Below are positions 37,194-50,063 of a DNA stretch of 64,000 nt, piece by piece. How positions within the stretch are numbered: position 1 is the first letter of the stretch; every line of letters begins with the position of its first letter. The position numbers were made by a program, and so were the translations under genes. The notes beneath the pieces were generated by a model. The model saw only the letters and a program-made list of their open reading frames with translations, searched no databases and was not told the DNA's origin. The stretch lies in NCBI GenBank assembly GCA_947034885.2, contig OX344750.2, positions 47,343,821 through 47,407,820 on the forward strand, in the 5' to 3' direction. This stretch comes from Thuidium tamariscinum. Taxonomy: Eukaryota; Streptophyta; Bryopsida; Hypnales; Thuidiaceae.

Positions 37194-37462
37194 ATGGAAC
37201 CTAAGAATTCTGATCTATATTTTGAACTTGCCTTGTCTCAGTTACCGGATCCTTGGGATGTGACTGAGATTGAATTTTCAAGTCGTGGTAAGCGCCCGCT
37301 GAGTGGAGCAGCTGAAGCATTGGAAAGCGGGAGTAGATGCAAAATCTTTAGTGATCCTTTCGCGCAATGGAAGTGAGGAGGATGGTCGACAACTTTCCAA
37401 AGTTGTTTTGGAAGGTCTCAATTCAGAGCAATATTTTGGGTTGCTTCCATCGATAACAAAAC
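37194..37462 (+). pseudogene. Unrecognised exon-like reading frame with a frameshift
   Basis: From ATG 37194 it codes MEPKNSDLYFELALSQLPDP, WDVTEIEFSSRGKRPLSG and on to FSDPFAQWK, then TGA at 37374. Shifting frame a few bases earlier lets it continue GSEEDGRQLSKVVLEGLNSE and QYFGLLPSITKP to a TAA at 37460. Codon use and composition look coding. The style (charged N-terminus, KRPLSG-like basic patch) recalls the start of the NTPase relic exon at 26352 (SKKRKKSLDEAGSLSG), but this is weak. I do not recognise a family. Confidence 0.35.
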
Positions 37463-37658
37463 CCTAAACTCTAAGGTGAAGTGGCAACTCCTACTTGCAA
37501 GTAAACTTCAAAATCTCCTATTATTCCTAAGAAAAGTTATCACACAACATAAGAGTCTAAGGGCTTTCCCCAGGCGCTTTCCAGCATGAATCATTTTGAA
37601 GAAAACAAAGATTCTCACAATGGATTTGCGGAGCAATCAAGCACACAGAGTTCCTCTT

Positions 37659-38554
37659 TCAAGCATCAGAAGATTTCTTTCGGCTAAAAAAGCGCAAAAT
37701 CCTCCACATGAATAAGGACAAAAGAAAGAGTGCAATACCAACAAATATTGCCTCTCGTACACCGACGCTTACCACTAGATTTACCAAGACCCCTGCCAAT
37801 AGAACACCTACAAAATTCGCTGACATGGATTCCCAAAACGACATCCCCAGAATCGAAGCTGCAAAAGCCCCAGTCCACGCCCCTGTCCCAGGAAACGGAA
37901 CTGCAACAAATAACATGAGCCCTATCCATTTGAATTCTTCAATGGGCTCAGCTTTTCGTCTGGTGTTTGTTATGATTTTATCTACCAATTTCTTCCCCCC
38001 TTCACTACTTGAGGCCACATAGTTGAAGAATTTTTCCAAGTAAAGTGCTATAAAGGGCACGGGTAACATGTTTCTGCACAGTCACAAATCGATATTTAAG
38101 ACTCGTCAATTCATTCTTTACCCCTCTCCAACCAAATATCGATAGGTGAAACTCAAAAACACATATTTAAGTGAATATACAACGTTCAAAAACATTATGG
38201 ATATCCTGGAAAGTAAAGAGAAGAAACTCACCCAACAACAGCCAATATATATGTGTTCAGTGGGGGTAGTTTCATCCAGTAACCAACTGGAATTGCACCA
38301 CGAAGCTCGAGAGCTGGAAGGCTAGCGATTGCAACCACGATGGCTTCATCAAACAAGCCCGATTTTCGCAAGAATGAGGCCACCTTGACACCTAGGCTTG
38401 AAGAGCCTATTGAATGTTCAGCTGCCGCAGAAGCAGTTGCCTTGCCGAAAAGTACCCCAAACAGAAATAAAACCGCCACCAAGACATCTCGAATCATTCG
38501 TAACTTGAACGGTGTAGCAGAATCTTCTAAACAACCGTCCCAAAAGTAAGTCAT
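37659..38554 (-). CDS. Small multi-drug export family (PF06695-like) membrane protein
   Basis: Two exons, 38554-38232 and 38073-37659, joined in phase 2 (GT-AG, 158-bp intron). The first ATG (38554) gives 245 residues. The next in-frame ATG at 38497 gives 226 and starts with a hydrophobic leader (MIRDVLVAVLFLFGVLFG), so it may be the true start or expose a signal peptide. Family marks are IASLPALELRGAIPVGYWMK, the junction GNMLPVPFIALYLEKF, FKWIGLMLFVAVPFPGTGAW, TGAFAASILGM, and two C-terminal helices before a basic tail ending RKKSSDA. PF06695 (COG2426) proteins are small integral membrane proteins of bacteria and of plant plastids. The export name is historical and the substrate is unknown. 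A plastid or secretory location cannot be settled here. Confidence 0.85.
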
Positions 38555-39243
38555 CAACTTGAATACAAGCAGCGCAAACCCTCACAAAATAGAGGAACAA
38601 AAACGAACCAGACACAGATATCAATCAAGAAGGCATTTGCAATATTTATCTAAAACAAAAAATTCAGCTCAACTCAAAGCTTTACCCTCACTAACAGCGC
38701 TGGTTGCCTCATCCACGTGAAGTTCACTGTGAGCTTTTCCAATTAAAAAGAACCGGGAAAAATTCGTGGAGCGTGAAGGGATGTAAGCACCCTCCTGTGC
38801 CACAATCTGAGCCACAAGCCACAAGATCCTTATCACTCACATTCCTCGTCCTGTAGCACAACCAAGAACAATCCTCATACGATCGCACACTTTAGCATTC
38901 TCGTCTCATCCAGTACTCAAACTCCGAATCTGTTTCTCCTCACAATTTGCCACCACAACACACTTACTGCTACAAAATTCAATCCACTCCACAGTCCACA
39001 CTCCTTCAAGATATAGATGCAAACCCTAATTTCATGTTCCCACCAAATGCCATTGGCGAATTAAGTGGCACTTCCAAAACAACCGTCTTCCTCGGCAATG
39101 TGATGAATCCTGTGTAAACCAATACGGCAAGCGAGAACCACACATTCCTACTACGATTCGCACATTTCAGTATTCTCGTCCCATCCAGTACTTCCTCGGC
39201 AATCTCATGAATCCTGTATGAATTGAACGGAAATTAAAACATC
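38555..39243. other. Upstream flank of the PF06695 gene
   Basis: Likely promoter and leader. The words ACGATTCGCACA, TCTCGTCYCATCCAGTACT and CTCGGCAATSTSATGAATCC occur twice (about 38879-38920 and 39090-39215), a diverged direct duplication. No gene. Confidence 0.4.
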
Positions 39244-39453
39244 ATGAAGGCGGAGACATGTACCCCTCCGCTGGCGGTTCCCAAGAATGACGACCTGCGC
39301 GCAAAACTCTTCGTCCCTGCGACGCCGGCGTACAAGGCGCGGCACCTGGGCAAGGCCTTGGCGATCGGCGGAGAAGCCCAGATTGAAGTGCCAGAGGCGA
39401 TGCCCTGCGGCAAAGACTGCATGCGGGAGCTCAGCGGGGTCGCCATGGAATGA
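39244..39453 (+). CDS. Hypothetical 69-residue frame with strong G/C third positions
   Basis: ATG 39244 to TGA 39451. Nearly all third codon positions are G or C (GCG, GAG, CTG, GGC, AAG), unlike its AT-rich neighbours, and the frame is clean from an ATG. It starts MKAETCTPPLAVPKNDDLRA and ends CGKDCMRELSGVAME. No family is recognised. The minus strand is also open here (39468-39205 and 39638-39234), which GC-rich DNA often allows, so coding on the other strand or an exon of a lost gene is possible. Confidence 0.3.
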   Translation: MKAETCTPPLAVPKNDDLRAKLFVPATPAYKARHLGKALAIGGEAQIEVPEAMPCGKDCMRELSGVAME

Positions 39454-42400
39454 TTTTTCCGCAACCAAAGTTCGAAGTTTAGCAGATGCTCTTCACTGCC
39501 TGCGACGGGGAGGTTTCTCAAGACCTGGTTCAGAGCATCGCCATCAGTTGCACGCGAGATGTGGCGGTGTCGTGGCCTGCACCAACCCACCTTTGAAGTC
39601 CTCGGAGAAGTTCTTTGAAGAAGAACTCTTTTGCACATCCTTCACTACCCTTCATAGCTTCCACTAAGGTCGTAGTCAAAGTTAACCAATTTAGCATGAG
39701 TGTAAAATTGTGCTCTAGAAATATTTCACTGTTGAGCAAATGTGGAATTAACAGAAGGAATGACAAAATTTGTATTGTTAAATAGTAGGGTAATCACATC
39801 TCCTTAACTTCTTCAAAGAATTGTGGCATGGCATCACCTCATTAATAAATCAAATTCTCTTTGTGAAAAAATATACTTGTTTAGTGAAGTGTTTGTAGGG
39901 TCCTTTATTTTGCTTTGGCTTTGAATAACAAGACATGAAGAAGGGATCGCAAGTAAAGTTTTCATTTGCCACTACATGGTTTCACCCTTCTAGTTCCAAT
40001 TTCACCCCTTTCGTACCAACCTCGTTGTCATCTTCAATGGAGCTTGTGTAAATTGATTCTCTTGATATGAAATCTTTACACTCCTGACTTCAAATAGGGT
40101 GTCACACTTTGGCCACCCACTCTAGTTCCATTAGCTCTTGTTTTGTATTCATCCTCTTCAGAAGTTTGGGGCGGTCAAGAAAGTCTCACTACTCTTAATA
40201 TCTGTGTGCCTAATATAGAATTAAATAAGTGTGAGAAGATTGGAGTAGCATTGGCAAGGCTATTGGCAAGATTTAGTGACAATGCTCTCTTCTACTTGAA
40301 TGAGTCTTGGGATAATGGAGTTGATTTTTCTATTTAGTGTGAACTTGTTTTTGAATTATTTTGATTTGGTTACAATCTATACTAAGAAAATTTGAGACAT
40401 GAATTTAACTATTAATCCTTAAAGATGTTGAAGGCACTAAGTGTTTGATGAAAGATAAATAATACTTCTCTATTATGTTCTTTCAAACAAATGATGTATA
40501 CAATACTCTCAAAAAGTGACATTTGTAGTGACCAACTAGATTATTTAGGATTAAAGGTTAGTATTTAATTCCTAAAATACAAAATCAATACTAAGATATA
40601 ACAAGACATATATCATTGAATTGATAATTCAATATTTAGAATCTTTGATTTAGAATGATTGTCATTATCACAACTATATCTTATAATGCTCAAAAAAGAC
40701 TTCATTCATAAAGAATAATAGTGCACAAGAATATTATAGCTCTTATATGAGGTATAATAATGATTAAAAGTAAAAGTGTCATGTCATTTGATCTAGCTCA
40801 ATATGAATATAAACTATCCTTACCCCTATATACCTAATTTGTACAACAAAGCTATTATGTGAGCTTGTGAGTGTGAGCCTATGAGTTTAATGCTTAGAAA
40901 TTTGATGAAGCATTAGAAAACTTAATTGTATTCATAAAAATAGATTCTATATTAAAATTTGGATCAAATTTTTTTATTTAAATTTTTTTTAGTACTTATA
41001 TCATGGACCCATTATTGTGGATGTATTGTCGTGGATCTATTATCATAATCATGTTGAATTTAGATGAAAATTTTAATTTTCAATCTTTTTTAGAAGTATA
41101 CGTTATGAAGATGAAGAACTCAATTGGTATGAAGGATGAATGGAGATGGAATTAAATTTGCATAGAATATTAATTGATCATTGTCCTAGAATAATGTAGA
41201 TCTTCTTAGGGACTAGGGAAAGGTATCAAGAATTTTCTATTGATGTATATTTTATTGGAGTTGTTTAAATTTTAGAAAAAAAATTGTTGATAAGGATTTT
41301 TGCTATACTAAATTTTATTTTAGTTGATTATTGTCTTCTGGCATTATAAGTTCTCTTAAGGCCAATAGGAGAGTATCAATTACTCCTTCATTTGTAGGTT
41401 GGTGAACTTGTTTAAATTTTGAAAAAGAATTTGTTCATAGGATTTCATTATATTTGGAAAGAGCTTAGCTACACTAAATTTCATTTTGTTCATGACTATC
41501 TTGTAGTAGTATAGGTCTCTTCAAAAGCCAATGTAGAAACCTACACTTTTGTCTTCATGTATGAGTAATCGAACTTGTTAAGATTTTAAGTGAAAAATAT
41601 TTGGTTGATATGAATTAATAAGAATCAAATGAATTTAGTTACACAAGATTATTGATGAGTTGATCATTGTCTTCTTGTAGGACCTATTGGGAGATCTATC
41701 TTTTCTTTCTTGATCTAATGGTTGTTTGGTTGATTACTTCCTTTTTTTTAGGTACTTTTTAATGCTATTAAAAAAACGTGTCAAATCTACAAAGTTAGTC
41801 ACTAAAAAATATGAGGTTAAAGGGCCTAATATGCATAATCTCAATCGATTTGTTGCTTCTCAAAATTTATTGTACAATTTTTTTAAATGAATTTCTCATG
41901 TTTTTTTTTCCTTCAAGATCTATTGTATTTAAGGCTCATTTCTAAGAGCTGTCAATACTATGAAATGTCAAGATTGCAATAGACACCCTTGTACATAATC
42001 TTGAATAGAAAATTATAATCAATCATTTCTAAAATCAAATTTGTGATGTTAAAACTAGTCTCCAAAAAGAAATCTCTAAAAACATTAATGACTAAAAATA
42101 GCAATTTAGTTAGATTTTATTGAACTTCAAAATTTTGCAAACTACAAATTTTGGTACCTTGAGCATTTGAAGATTAATGAAGAATTGTTTTCTTCAAGTC
42201 TTGTTGACTATTTGAAGGTTTAAAATAAACTTGTTATTGATTTATATAATTGAAAAATAGAAAATAAAAGAGATATTATAAGAAATTCAACTCATAAAGC
42301 ATATCATTGAAAGGCAAATAAACTAAACATTTTAACATTTTAAGTGGAACTTAACCATTTGATCTAATGATCACATTCACTTTAAACAAACTTTTGACCT

Positions 42401-42470
42401 TCGTGAACTAATATTGAGTAAGAGTGAATCATGTAACTAATAAACAGTAATTTTGGCTAAGCAGGAAACT
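39454..42470. other. AT-rich gene-free region with a family D piece
   Basis: About 3 kb without a supported gene. The frame at 40143-40337 has no motif. 40858-40890 resembles one end of the MITE at 8420-8637. 41800-42190 is a family D segment (GGTTAAAGGGCCTAATATGC, then TTGGTACCTTGAGCATTTGA). Confidence 0.45.
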
Positions 42471-43395
42471 TTAACCCCTAAAGACCTAAGGCCATTTTTC
42501 TATCAAAAACCACTCAAAACTGTCATTTTTGCTGTGTTCATCCAAAAGAACAAAAAAAAGTGTTTTTTTTTATAGAATCTAACCGTAGGATCTTCTAATT
42601 TGTTTGTGTGAAATCATGTGGTAAAAATTTCATGAAGTTTGACCATGTAGATTGGAAGATATGAGCATTCAAAGTTCAAAAACATAGTTTTTTTAAACAC
42701 TGTCCTACAATTGCAGATGACTTTGATTTCCATTTGTTGAATTTTTTTACACTATGGACTTTAAATTAAATTTTTTTTTGTGTTTAAGAATTGAGTTAGA
42801 AGTCTAGGAAAAAATTTTCAAAAAAGAAATGCTTGATTTTCATTCCTTAAAAAATTATTAAGTAGAAGTAGGTCAAAGATTGAAAGAAAAATTAAATCGT
42901 TAATAGCTCTAAGATGGAATTGAAACACAATAATTCCAATGGTGAGATTGCTAGAGCAAACAAATATAACCTTATCAAGCAATTTTTTTTGAAAAATTGT
43001 CGAAATTGAATTCAGAAATGAATCCTATAAGTTATTTTTTCAAGAACTGCTTGAAAACAAGATTGTTCATAACTTTCACATAACTAATCCAAATGGAATG
43101 AATCAAAGCTTCACACGTAGACAAAAATATAATCTATAATATTAAAAAATAAAAAATAAAAAATAAAAGTTTTTGTGGATTTATTTTTCTGCCCGCCGAG
43201 TTAAAATCCGCACTTTTTGTGGTATAACTTTTGCTCCCGGGCACCAATTGAAATAAAAATTATATTCCCACAAAGCTAATCAGTTTTCCTATCTTATGAG
43301 AAATTTTCAAGAAAATTCATTAAAAATTGTGGTCTACGGAACTTGCCTGAACTCCAAATTGTCCCCTGATGGGACAATGGACTTTTAGGGGTTAA
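42471..43395 (+). mobile_element. TTAA-bounded element, family C copy 2
   Basis: TTAA at 42471-42474 and 43392-43395, left tip CCCCTAAAGACC, right tip ACTTTTAGGGG. Collinear with 12286-13244: AATCTAACCGTAGGATCTTC against AATCTAACCATAGGATCTTG, TTTCATGAAGTTTGACCATG against TTTCATGAAGTTTGATCGTA, and TTGTCCCCTGATGGGAC near the end. No gene. Confidence 0.7.
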
Positions 43396-45170
43396 ATAAA
43401 AGCTACAATTTATTGAATATTAAATTCAAATCATTTGAAATAATATATGGAATTTAATGTATGGTCAAGGTTGTAAGAAAGATATTTCAAAAATCAAATG
43501 TCAAATTTTGGGAATTTTTTTTCAATTTTTTTCTTTAAATCTTACAAATTTTTATTTATTTTAAAGCATCTACTAAAGCTCTTATTCCAAATTTAATTAA
43601 TCAATACCAAGTGCCCACTATAATCACTAGGTTTGGTAGCAAAACTATAAGTTTGCACATGGTACTATTATAGTTTCTAGAAAAAAAAACAATTGTTTTT
43701 TTCAAAACACATGACAATGTAAAACGATTAGGTGCTCAGATCATTTATTAATGAAACAAGGCAAGGAATCTTAACAACAATTTATTCAAAGCAATGAAGA
43801 AATTGAAGCAAATATTTTGTCTTTTTTCAATGGATGGTATTAGTGAATTGCTAAATGAAATAGAGCTACAGTAGTTTGTTGTTAGGACCACCAAAAATAT
43901 CTCTAAAAGTAGATGATAGATATTTTAAAAAGAACAAATTTTAAAGGATAGTGCAAAAAAAATCTTTCAAATTATTTTTAGTTGTAAATATATGCCACTT
44001 TTTCCAATCTATAACTTTCATCCCATTATTTGGAATTAAATGATTCATATGGTTTTTTTATTATGCATCAATCTATGCATTAGAAAAAAACAAATGATTT
44101 TTTTTACCATATCTCCAATTGCCCAATTTAACATTGAAATCAACAAAACCTTTATAACCTTTGCAATATTTAATATCAAAATAATGTGAAACAAAGCTTC
44201 ACATATAGATTAGAAGGATTCACATTTATTTTAAAAATCTCAATCAAAAGATCTAAACTATATAGTCAATTAAGCTTGCCTAAGTTTTTAAAAATTCTCA
44301 AAGTTGTTTCTTTAGTCCTTTAAGGGTTCATTGATGAATTCAAAAAGAAATGCAAAACTTGATTACTAAGTATTGTATTATTTTTTATTTCAGATGAACA
44401 AATATATGTTTGGATACATAAATCAAAGTTCCTCCATGCTCATATAGTTACATAGCTTCATCACTCTAAAGAACATTGCTTTTTGCATTATCCAAAATAA
44501 AACAAAAAATAATTTTTTTAATTATGAAATGGCTAAATCCATCTCAAGAAAATATATTCCATATTAGATTTGTCTACATAGATAAAAATTTCTAATAATT
44601 TTTAGTATATTTTATAGGGTAGGAGGTGCTCTTCCAAACAAAAATATTTGGTTGTCAAGAGTAACATTAGAGTAGTCACACCTTCTTCACCTCCCAAATC
44701 TTCTTTGAAGAATTAAAAGATGGTAGTTTCAAATTGGCTTCATGTTGGCCTTCATTGGTAGAATATTCTCTTCTTGTGAACTCCTCCTTGCGTCTTTTGT
44801 TCTTTTTAGAGGTGTATATTGAGCATGAAGAATCATTTACAATTCTGTTTTAATGTTTCCATCATTTTTGCTTATTTCACCATTGTAGCTTCCTTTTTCA
44901 TCAGCTTTGCGAAGACTTGCAGTGACATGAGCTTGGCCTATGGCCGTGATTGGTTTCTAAAATCTTGCACAATCAACTTACTTAACTAATTCTCCAACAT
45001 ATTACTCTCTACATTCTTTCACTTGAAAAGGGATGTGAGGCTTTCTTCACCTAAAACTATAGCCCATTGGTTCTTGCTTTCCCTCAAAAGTCAAAAATTT
45101 GTAAAAGAAGTTGTATATAGTGAAAAAGGTGTGACTATGTCTAGTAGGGGTAGTTATGACTTCTTTCAGC
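43396..45170. other. AT-rich DNA, one decayed family C end
   Basis: CAATTAAGCTTGCC at about 44266 and TTTAGTCCTTTAAGGGTTCA at about 44314 match the last part of the family C elements, so an old copy ends at about 44335. No gene. Confidence 0.4.
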
Positions 45171-45172
45171 AA

Positions 45173-45532
45173 CTAGATTTCGCAAAAGGATGAGGGAAAA
45201 CAAGGCCCAATCGAGAGACAATCAATATAAAGGAGTTGTGACACCCCTAGCTCGGAGATGCAATGAAGCACGAAGAATCGAAATCCTGCGAATGCAATTA
45301 CCGCGTTTACTTCATTGGTGAGATTGACAGCTTCGACAATGCGTTTGGTAGCTTCTAGAGTAGAAGATTGAAGTTGGGTAACAACTCCGCTCGTGAACGA
45401 TTCTCCACACTCATTATTCACCTCCAAAGCAGAATAACAGAAGCTGCGAAGCCTTTGCAAAACAAGAATATTTGTTGGTGAGGGCTGTACGAACAGCCAA
45501 CCGTCCAACGCCACGACGGGATTTTCGTGCAA
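45173..45532 (-). other. Unrecognised exon-like frame
   Basis: A 119-codon minus frame with exon-like wording (ILVLQRLRSFCYSALEVNNE, then TLEATKRIVEAVNLTNEVNA) and higher GC than the surroundings. The frame opens without an ATG (first in-frame near-start is TTG). It is cut off upstream by the family B element at 45559. I do not recognise the family; a gene fragment trapped beside a transposon is the likely reading. Confidence 0.3.
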
Positions 45533-45558
45533 AGTTCAGCACGGCAAAGAAGTCGTGA

Positions 45559-45949
45559 CTAAGGGTAAAACATCCATTTCCATATATGTTCCTTAGAATG
45601 AACCATAGATTCACCCAATTGTGTCAATAGACTTTCTTTACTGTGTTAGCCACATGTGTAATTATAATTAGCTGACACAATTGAAGGACACATAAGAGAA
45701 TTTGGTTGGCTGAATGCTGATTTTCGTAGGGTTCAGTTTTGGGGGCACCTACTGGATGGTTTCATAGGTCTAGGGAGCCAACACTTTGAAAATTTGTAGA
45801 AATTACATACTGTGTCGGAATTTTTTTTTTTTTTAATATTCATGATTTTCACTCGCTAATACTAGAAAAATGTCATTTTTAGAAAACTGCCTCCAACTAT
45901 GCTGAATTCCTTATTTGCACGGTTTTGGGTGTTTCCACTATACCCTTAG
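45559..45949 (+). mobile_element. Short element, family B copy 2
   Basis: Ends CTAAGGGTA and TACCCTTAG are exact inverted copies, followed inward by ACATCCATTTCC and GGGTGTTTCCAC. It is 391 bp. The interior matches 19003-19410 nearly throughout. Confidence 0.7.
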
Positions 45950-47915
45950 TGTAAAACGAAGTATTGTGAAGTCGGTTGCCAACCTGACGTCATCCTTCCG
46001 AACCAAAACACAAGGCGCATTTTTCGGGAGATTTCCACCGTCAGCCCACCCCTAATTTAGGGATGGACCCGAGGCAGGTGAGAAGCTTCCGAGCTCTGTC
46101 TTTCGAAGAAGCTCACCACCGAGACCACGTTTCGCCGTCATCGTTCTTCCTTCCCCGCACCCGTGACCACAGAAGTTGCGATGCTTGCGCCATGGCGGCG
46201 GTGCTTTTCTGGACGTCGGTCAACTCTGTGCCTTGACCTCATTGCTTTTACAACTTTTTTCATTTTGCAACGTGCTCTGTGCACTCCCTACTTCCTGCTT
46301 GCCATCGTTGAGTGAGCTAAGCTGAAGCTAAGCCAAGCTGCTTCGTCTCTGATTTCAAACAACCCATCCCTCTGCTGGGTTCGTTGAATCATTGATTATC
46401 AGTGTACACATCGGCACCCGTGTTTGGGAGTCGAGAGATTTGCTCCTCGCAGGGTGGGGTGAGTGAGGACTTATTACTGCCGCTGGCTTTGGAATTGGAG
46501 TCGCGTGCGTTTGTTGTGGTCAGTCTTGTTTTGTGCCTGCCGGGTTGGAGGTTTTGTTCTTGGCGTTGGAATTGTTTTGTGGTTATTCAGTGCATGCTCA
46601 CCTGGATGGAGTGAGATCGGGGAGGGGGATTCGTAGCTTAGGGTATAAGTTTGTGGAGCTCACCCGCGATGATTTTGATGTAGGGCATAGATTCTGCTTA
46701 TTTAAAAGCTCCACGTGGTTTCTCCTATTGGGGAAGGCGCAAAAGAAGTATCACCGAAAACAGCATTGTTGTTTGGGGAATTGAGAATGATACAGGAATA
46801 TTGTATTTCAGTCATACAACTGATTTGAATTAGTGTGACTTTAGTAAATTAAATAGTGTCATTTAATAGGATAAATCTCCACCGGGTAAAACAGTGGAGA
46901 CACGACTTGACCTTGACCCAGGTGAAATAATTTATTGTTGTCAATTGAGTTGGAAAGCGTGGTGCTGCGACTTCTGCAAGCAGCCAGGTCGTATGTGTGT
47001 TCCAGAGTTCGCGTACTGTAAGGAAAATGGTCTGAATCGATTTTCTCCAGGTCATTGGCCATCTCACTGGAATCTTCAAAGCGACCTCTGTTGATCTCGA
47101 TCTCGTTGCGGGCGTCAGCTTTGAATTACGGCATTAGGTCCAACCTGGTCAAAGCTTGCGAGGCATTGTGAAGCTGGACTGTCTCTCTTGTTTGGTCTGA
47201 CGTCTTCTTTGTATCCAGCTTATCACACACCCTCTTTGCCTCCAACCAGGATATCTCCCCTCTCGACCTCTCCTAGCTAATTCGGGGTCTCTGACTCCTC
47301 TGACTCTGATTCCAAACGTGAATTCGAATTTTCCAAATTTTATCATCCGTCGGTGGTAAGTAATACGTTCCAGTGTTTACCCCGGGTCTGAGAGGTGAGA
47401 GAGGGCGATGAGGGGGGGAGTTCTCCCTGTATTGACTGCTTGCAATATTAGGACATGTCGATCGGTTGCTTTTTTATGTCAAGGGTGGACACTGGTCAGC
47501 TTCTCTCAGCTGTTATTTCGTATGAGCTCGACCTTTTTTATCTTCCCGAAAAGTTTGGTCTTTTGTGCCTTTTGCCATTGATTTGTTGCCCTGTACGTGA
47601 GCTGTTGATACTTGATCTTTGAAGCACGTGAGATCATTTAGGACTTAACCCTCAGCCACATTTTTGCGAATCTAGAACTTTTTGTTTCATTGCAGCTTGC
47701 TTCCATTTTTTAAGAGCTTTCCCGTCTTCTTCACACTTCTGGTGTTGCAGTTTACTCAATTCTGTTGTCTGTATCCACCACTCTACACTTGAGTATCACT
47801 GCCTGGCTTATTTAGGATCATTATGTGAATGCAGAACTCGCGGTGAGTATAGCCAGTTGGGACTCGATCAACTGAAGGAGCAGCTAGATATTTCATCAAT
47901 CTCATTATCCACACG
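45950..47915 (+). promoter_or_regulatory. Upstream region and possible 5-prime leader of the FSH1 gene
   Basis: GC-rich, with several exon-like pieces but no supported protein. One short frame from ATG 46063 to TGA 46234 codes 57 residues (MDPRQVRSFRALSFEEAHHR onward) and could be an upstream ORF or lost exon. A plausible leader intron runs from the donor at about 47357 (GTG then GTAAGTAATA) to the acceptor before 47833 (GAATGCAG), just ahead of the ATG at 47916. The Cys-rich frame at 46894-47094 has no known pattern. Confidence 0.35.
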
Positions 47916-50063
47916 ATGGGCCTTGAGATGGGTCTTGAGCAGGCTCGGCCACATAGGAAGCTGAAGCTTTTGGGCCTACATGGCTTTCGAACAAGTGGCG
48001 ACATCCTTCGCCGTCAACTTTCCAAGTGGGGCCCCTCGTTGCACGAGCTCTTTGATGTGGTACGCACGCGGACGAGCATATTGATGCTCTAAACTCTTAC
48101 TTCTGGTTTCTAGAATCTACCAGAGCTCCAAAAAATTTTCAAGGAATTTTCGTTTCAATGGATAGGCTTTGGCATCCACGCAACTGCTCACCTTCATTCG
48201 AGCATCGTTTCGCTTTCTTGCCTGCACCTTCTCTATCTTGGCGAAGTGATGATGAGAGTTCTTCTGGGATCTTGTGAGTTTGGGAAGTGGTAAATGCGGG
48301 ATTGATTCGTGTTGCTGCCAAATTGGTGAAGGTGAGAGAGCGTAAGACTAACTGTTGTTATCGCACAGGATTGCATTGATGCCCCTCTCCCCTGCGAAGG
48401 AAAATCGGACGTAGAGGGTGTCTTTGATGGTCCATACTATGAATGGTTTAGATTCAACAAGGTGCGTATTATCCTCTTGGCTATTTCCTCTTTTAAGAAT
48501 TTAAGTAGGCTCTGCTCAGCTACTGTATGCTACTGTCTTCATTCACACATTATGCTCAGGAATGATTTAGGTCCTACATGTCTATTGCCATCAGTGCAGC
48601 ACTGAATGAGCCAGAGTCTCGTGAACACTACTGGTCAGTGAGCCAAGATCTTTGCGATGACATTATTTTCCGAAATACTGTTGTTTCATGAAGGCCAACT
48701 TTGTGGGAGAATTTCTCGCCGTCTCGCACATAATTTCGTTGATCGAGCTCTGGAGGATATTGGCAAAGATCTTATTATTGTGGGGACCTTGTTTTTTTTC
48801 AGGAGTTCACAGAATTTTATCACATAGATGAGATGTTTTCCTACATCATTGATTACATGAAGTTGCATGGACCATATGATGGTCTCATTGGATTCTCTCA
48901 GGTACAAAATGGTGTCGTATTGATCTATCTTCTGCCAATCGAATCAGCGACGACTGAAATATTCATAGCGACGACTTTTGACTTGTTTTACGTTACATCT
49001 TTCATTTTTTTCGCTGTCAACAGTCTTTATGACTCGATATTATCGTCATGTGAGCAGGGAGCGATCATATCTGGATGTCTTGCTGGACTACAAGAAAAGG
49101 TGCAGGATAAAATCTCACACTCTTCGTCTATGATGCATCCGCTTACAAATTGATTGATAGGTTAAAGACTGTTTGGGAGGTGAATTTTGTTTCACATTTT
49201 GTAAGCATATCAGATGTTGGAGTGTTGAAACTTCGTCATGTATTGCATGATCCTAATTATAAGTGATTGGATGCAGGGACAGGCGCTTCAAGACGTACCG
49301 CCTATACGCTTAGTCGTCCTCATTTCTCCTGCCCAACTTCGAGCGCCACATTTGAAGCAGATTTATGAAGGGTCCGCTATTGAGTGTCCTGCTTTGGCAT
49401 TCTTGGGTACATATTCCGACGGCTATGCACTGCATTTCCTAGTTCATAGTGTGCCTTCAAGTTTACCTTGCGTTCAGTATTATGATGAATTGCGTACATT
49501 GTGAACTACTCGTCATTGTGAGGTGAAAACATTTTATGTTATGGCACAGATGTGACTATTTTGTTCAGAATATGCAATGTGTCACAGAGATACTTCTGCA
49601 TTTGTGATTGCAGGACAGAAGGATTGGTTGAGACAGGCAGGCACAGATGCGCTCAAGTCATTTGAGAACAATGTCACCATTAACCATCGCTTTGGACATA
49701 CTGTTCCCAGATTAGGTGCGCTTTCTCTTTGCAATTGATCCAGTTCCTCTCTTCGATATTCTGGGTTTATGGCCCGGTGTGTGGTAGCTTCCAGTATGTC
49801 TCGCTAGAGACTGCTCATCTCCTACCAAAGCTCAGTTTGCAAGGATATCTGGATAGCTAATTGTTTATGTTTGCTCAACAGATGAAGCACAGACTGCAAC
49901 CGCGGTTCAATTTTTCAGGTCCCAATTGGCTGTTATTGATGCAAAAGATGCAGCAGCTCCCAAGGATGAAGTGGAGGCTTCATATCTGACCTCCGGTGCC
50001 ATTGAAGTAGGCACCGACATTCTTACCAACTCACATTCTGAAGAAGTATATGTCGTAGCTTAA
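47916..50063 (+). CDS. FSH1-type serine hydrolase (alpha/beta hydrolase, PF03959)
   Basis: Seven exons: 47916-48059, 48369-48461, 48803-48901, 49058-49099, 49277-49406, 49614-49715 and 49882-50063, phases consistent, 263 residues. Family marks in order: RKLKLLGLHGFRTSGDILRR (residues 14-33), the oxyanion-side LHGFRTSG motif, APLPCEGKSDVEGVF, YYEWFRFNKEF, the nucleophile elbow GFSQG (Ser111, made by joining exons 3 and 4), and GQKDW with Asp173. GHTVPRLDE carries His198, completing a Ser-Asp-His triad. Plant members (Arabidopsis At4g24380-like) and yeast Fsh1 are soluble esterase-like enzymes; the natural substrate is not established. The usual GETD-like loop before the Asp is shortened to GQKD. 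There is an acidic C-terminal extension of about 40 residues after the fold. It converges on the O-fucosyltransferase gene, with 648 bp between the stops. Confidence 0.9.
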
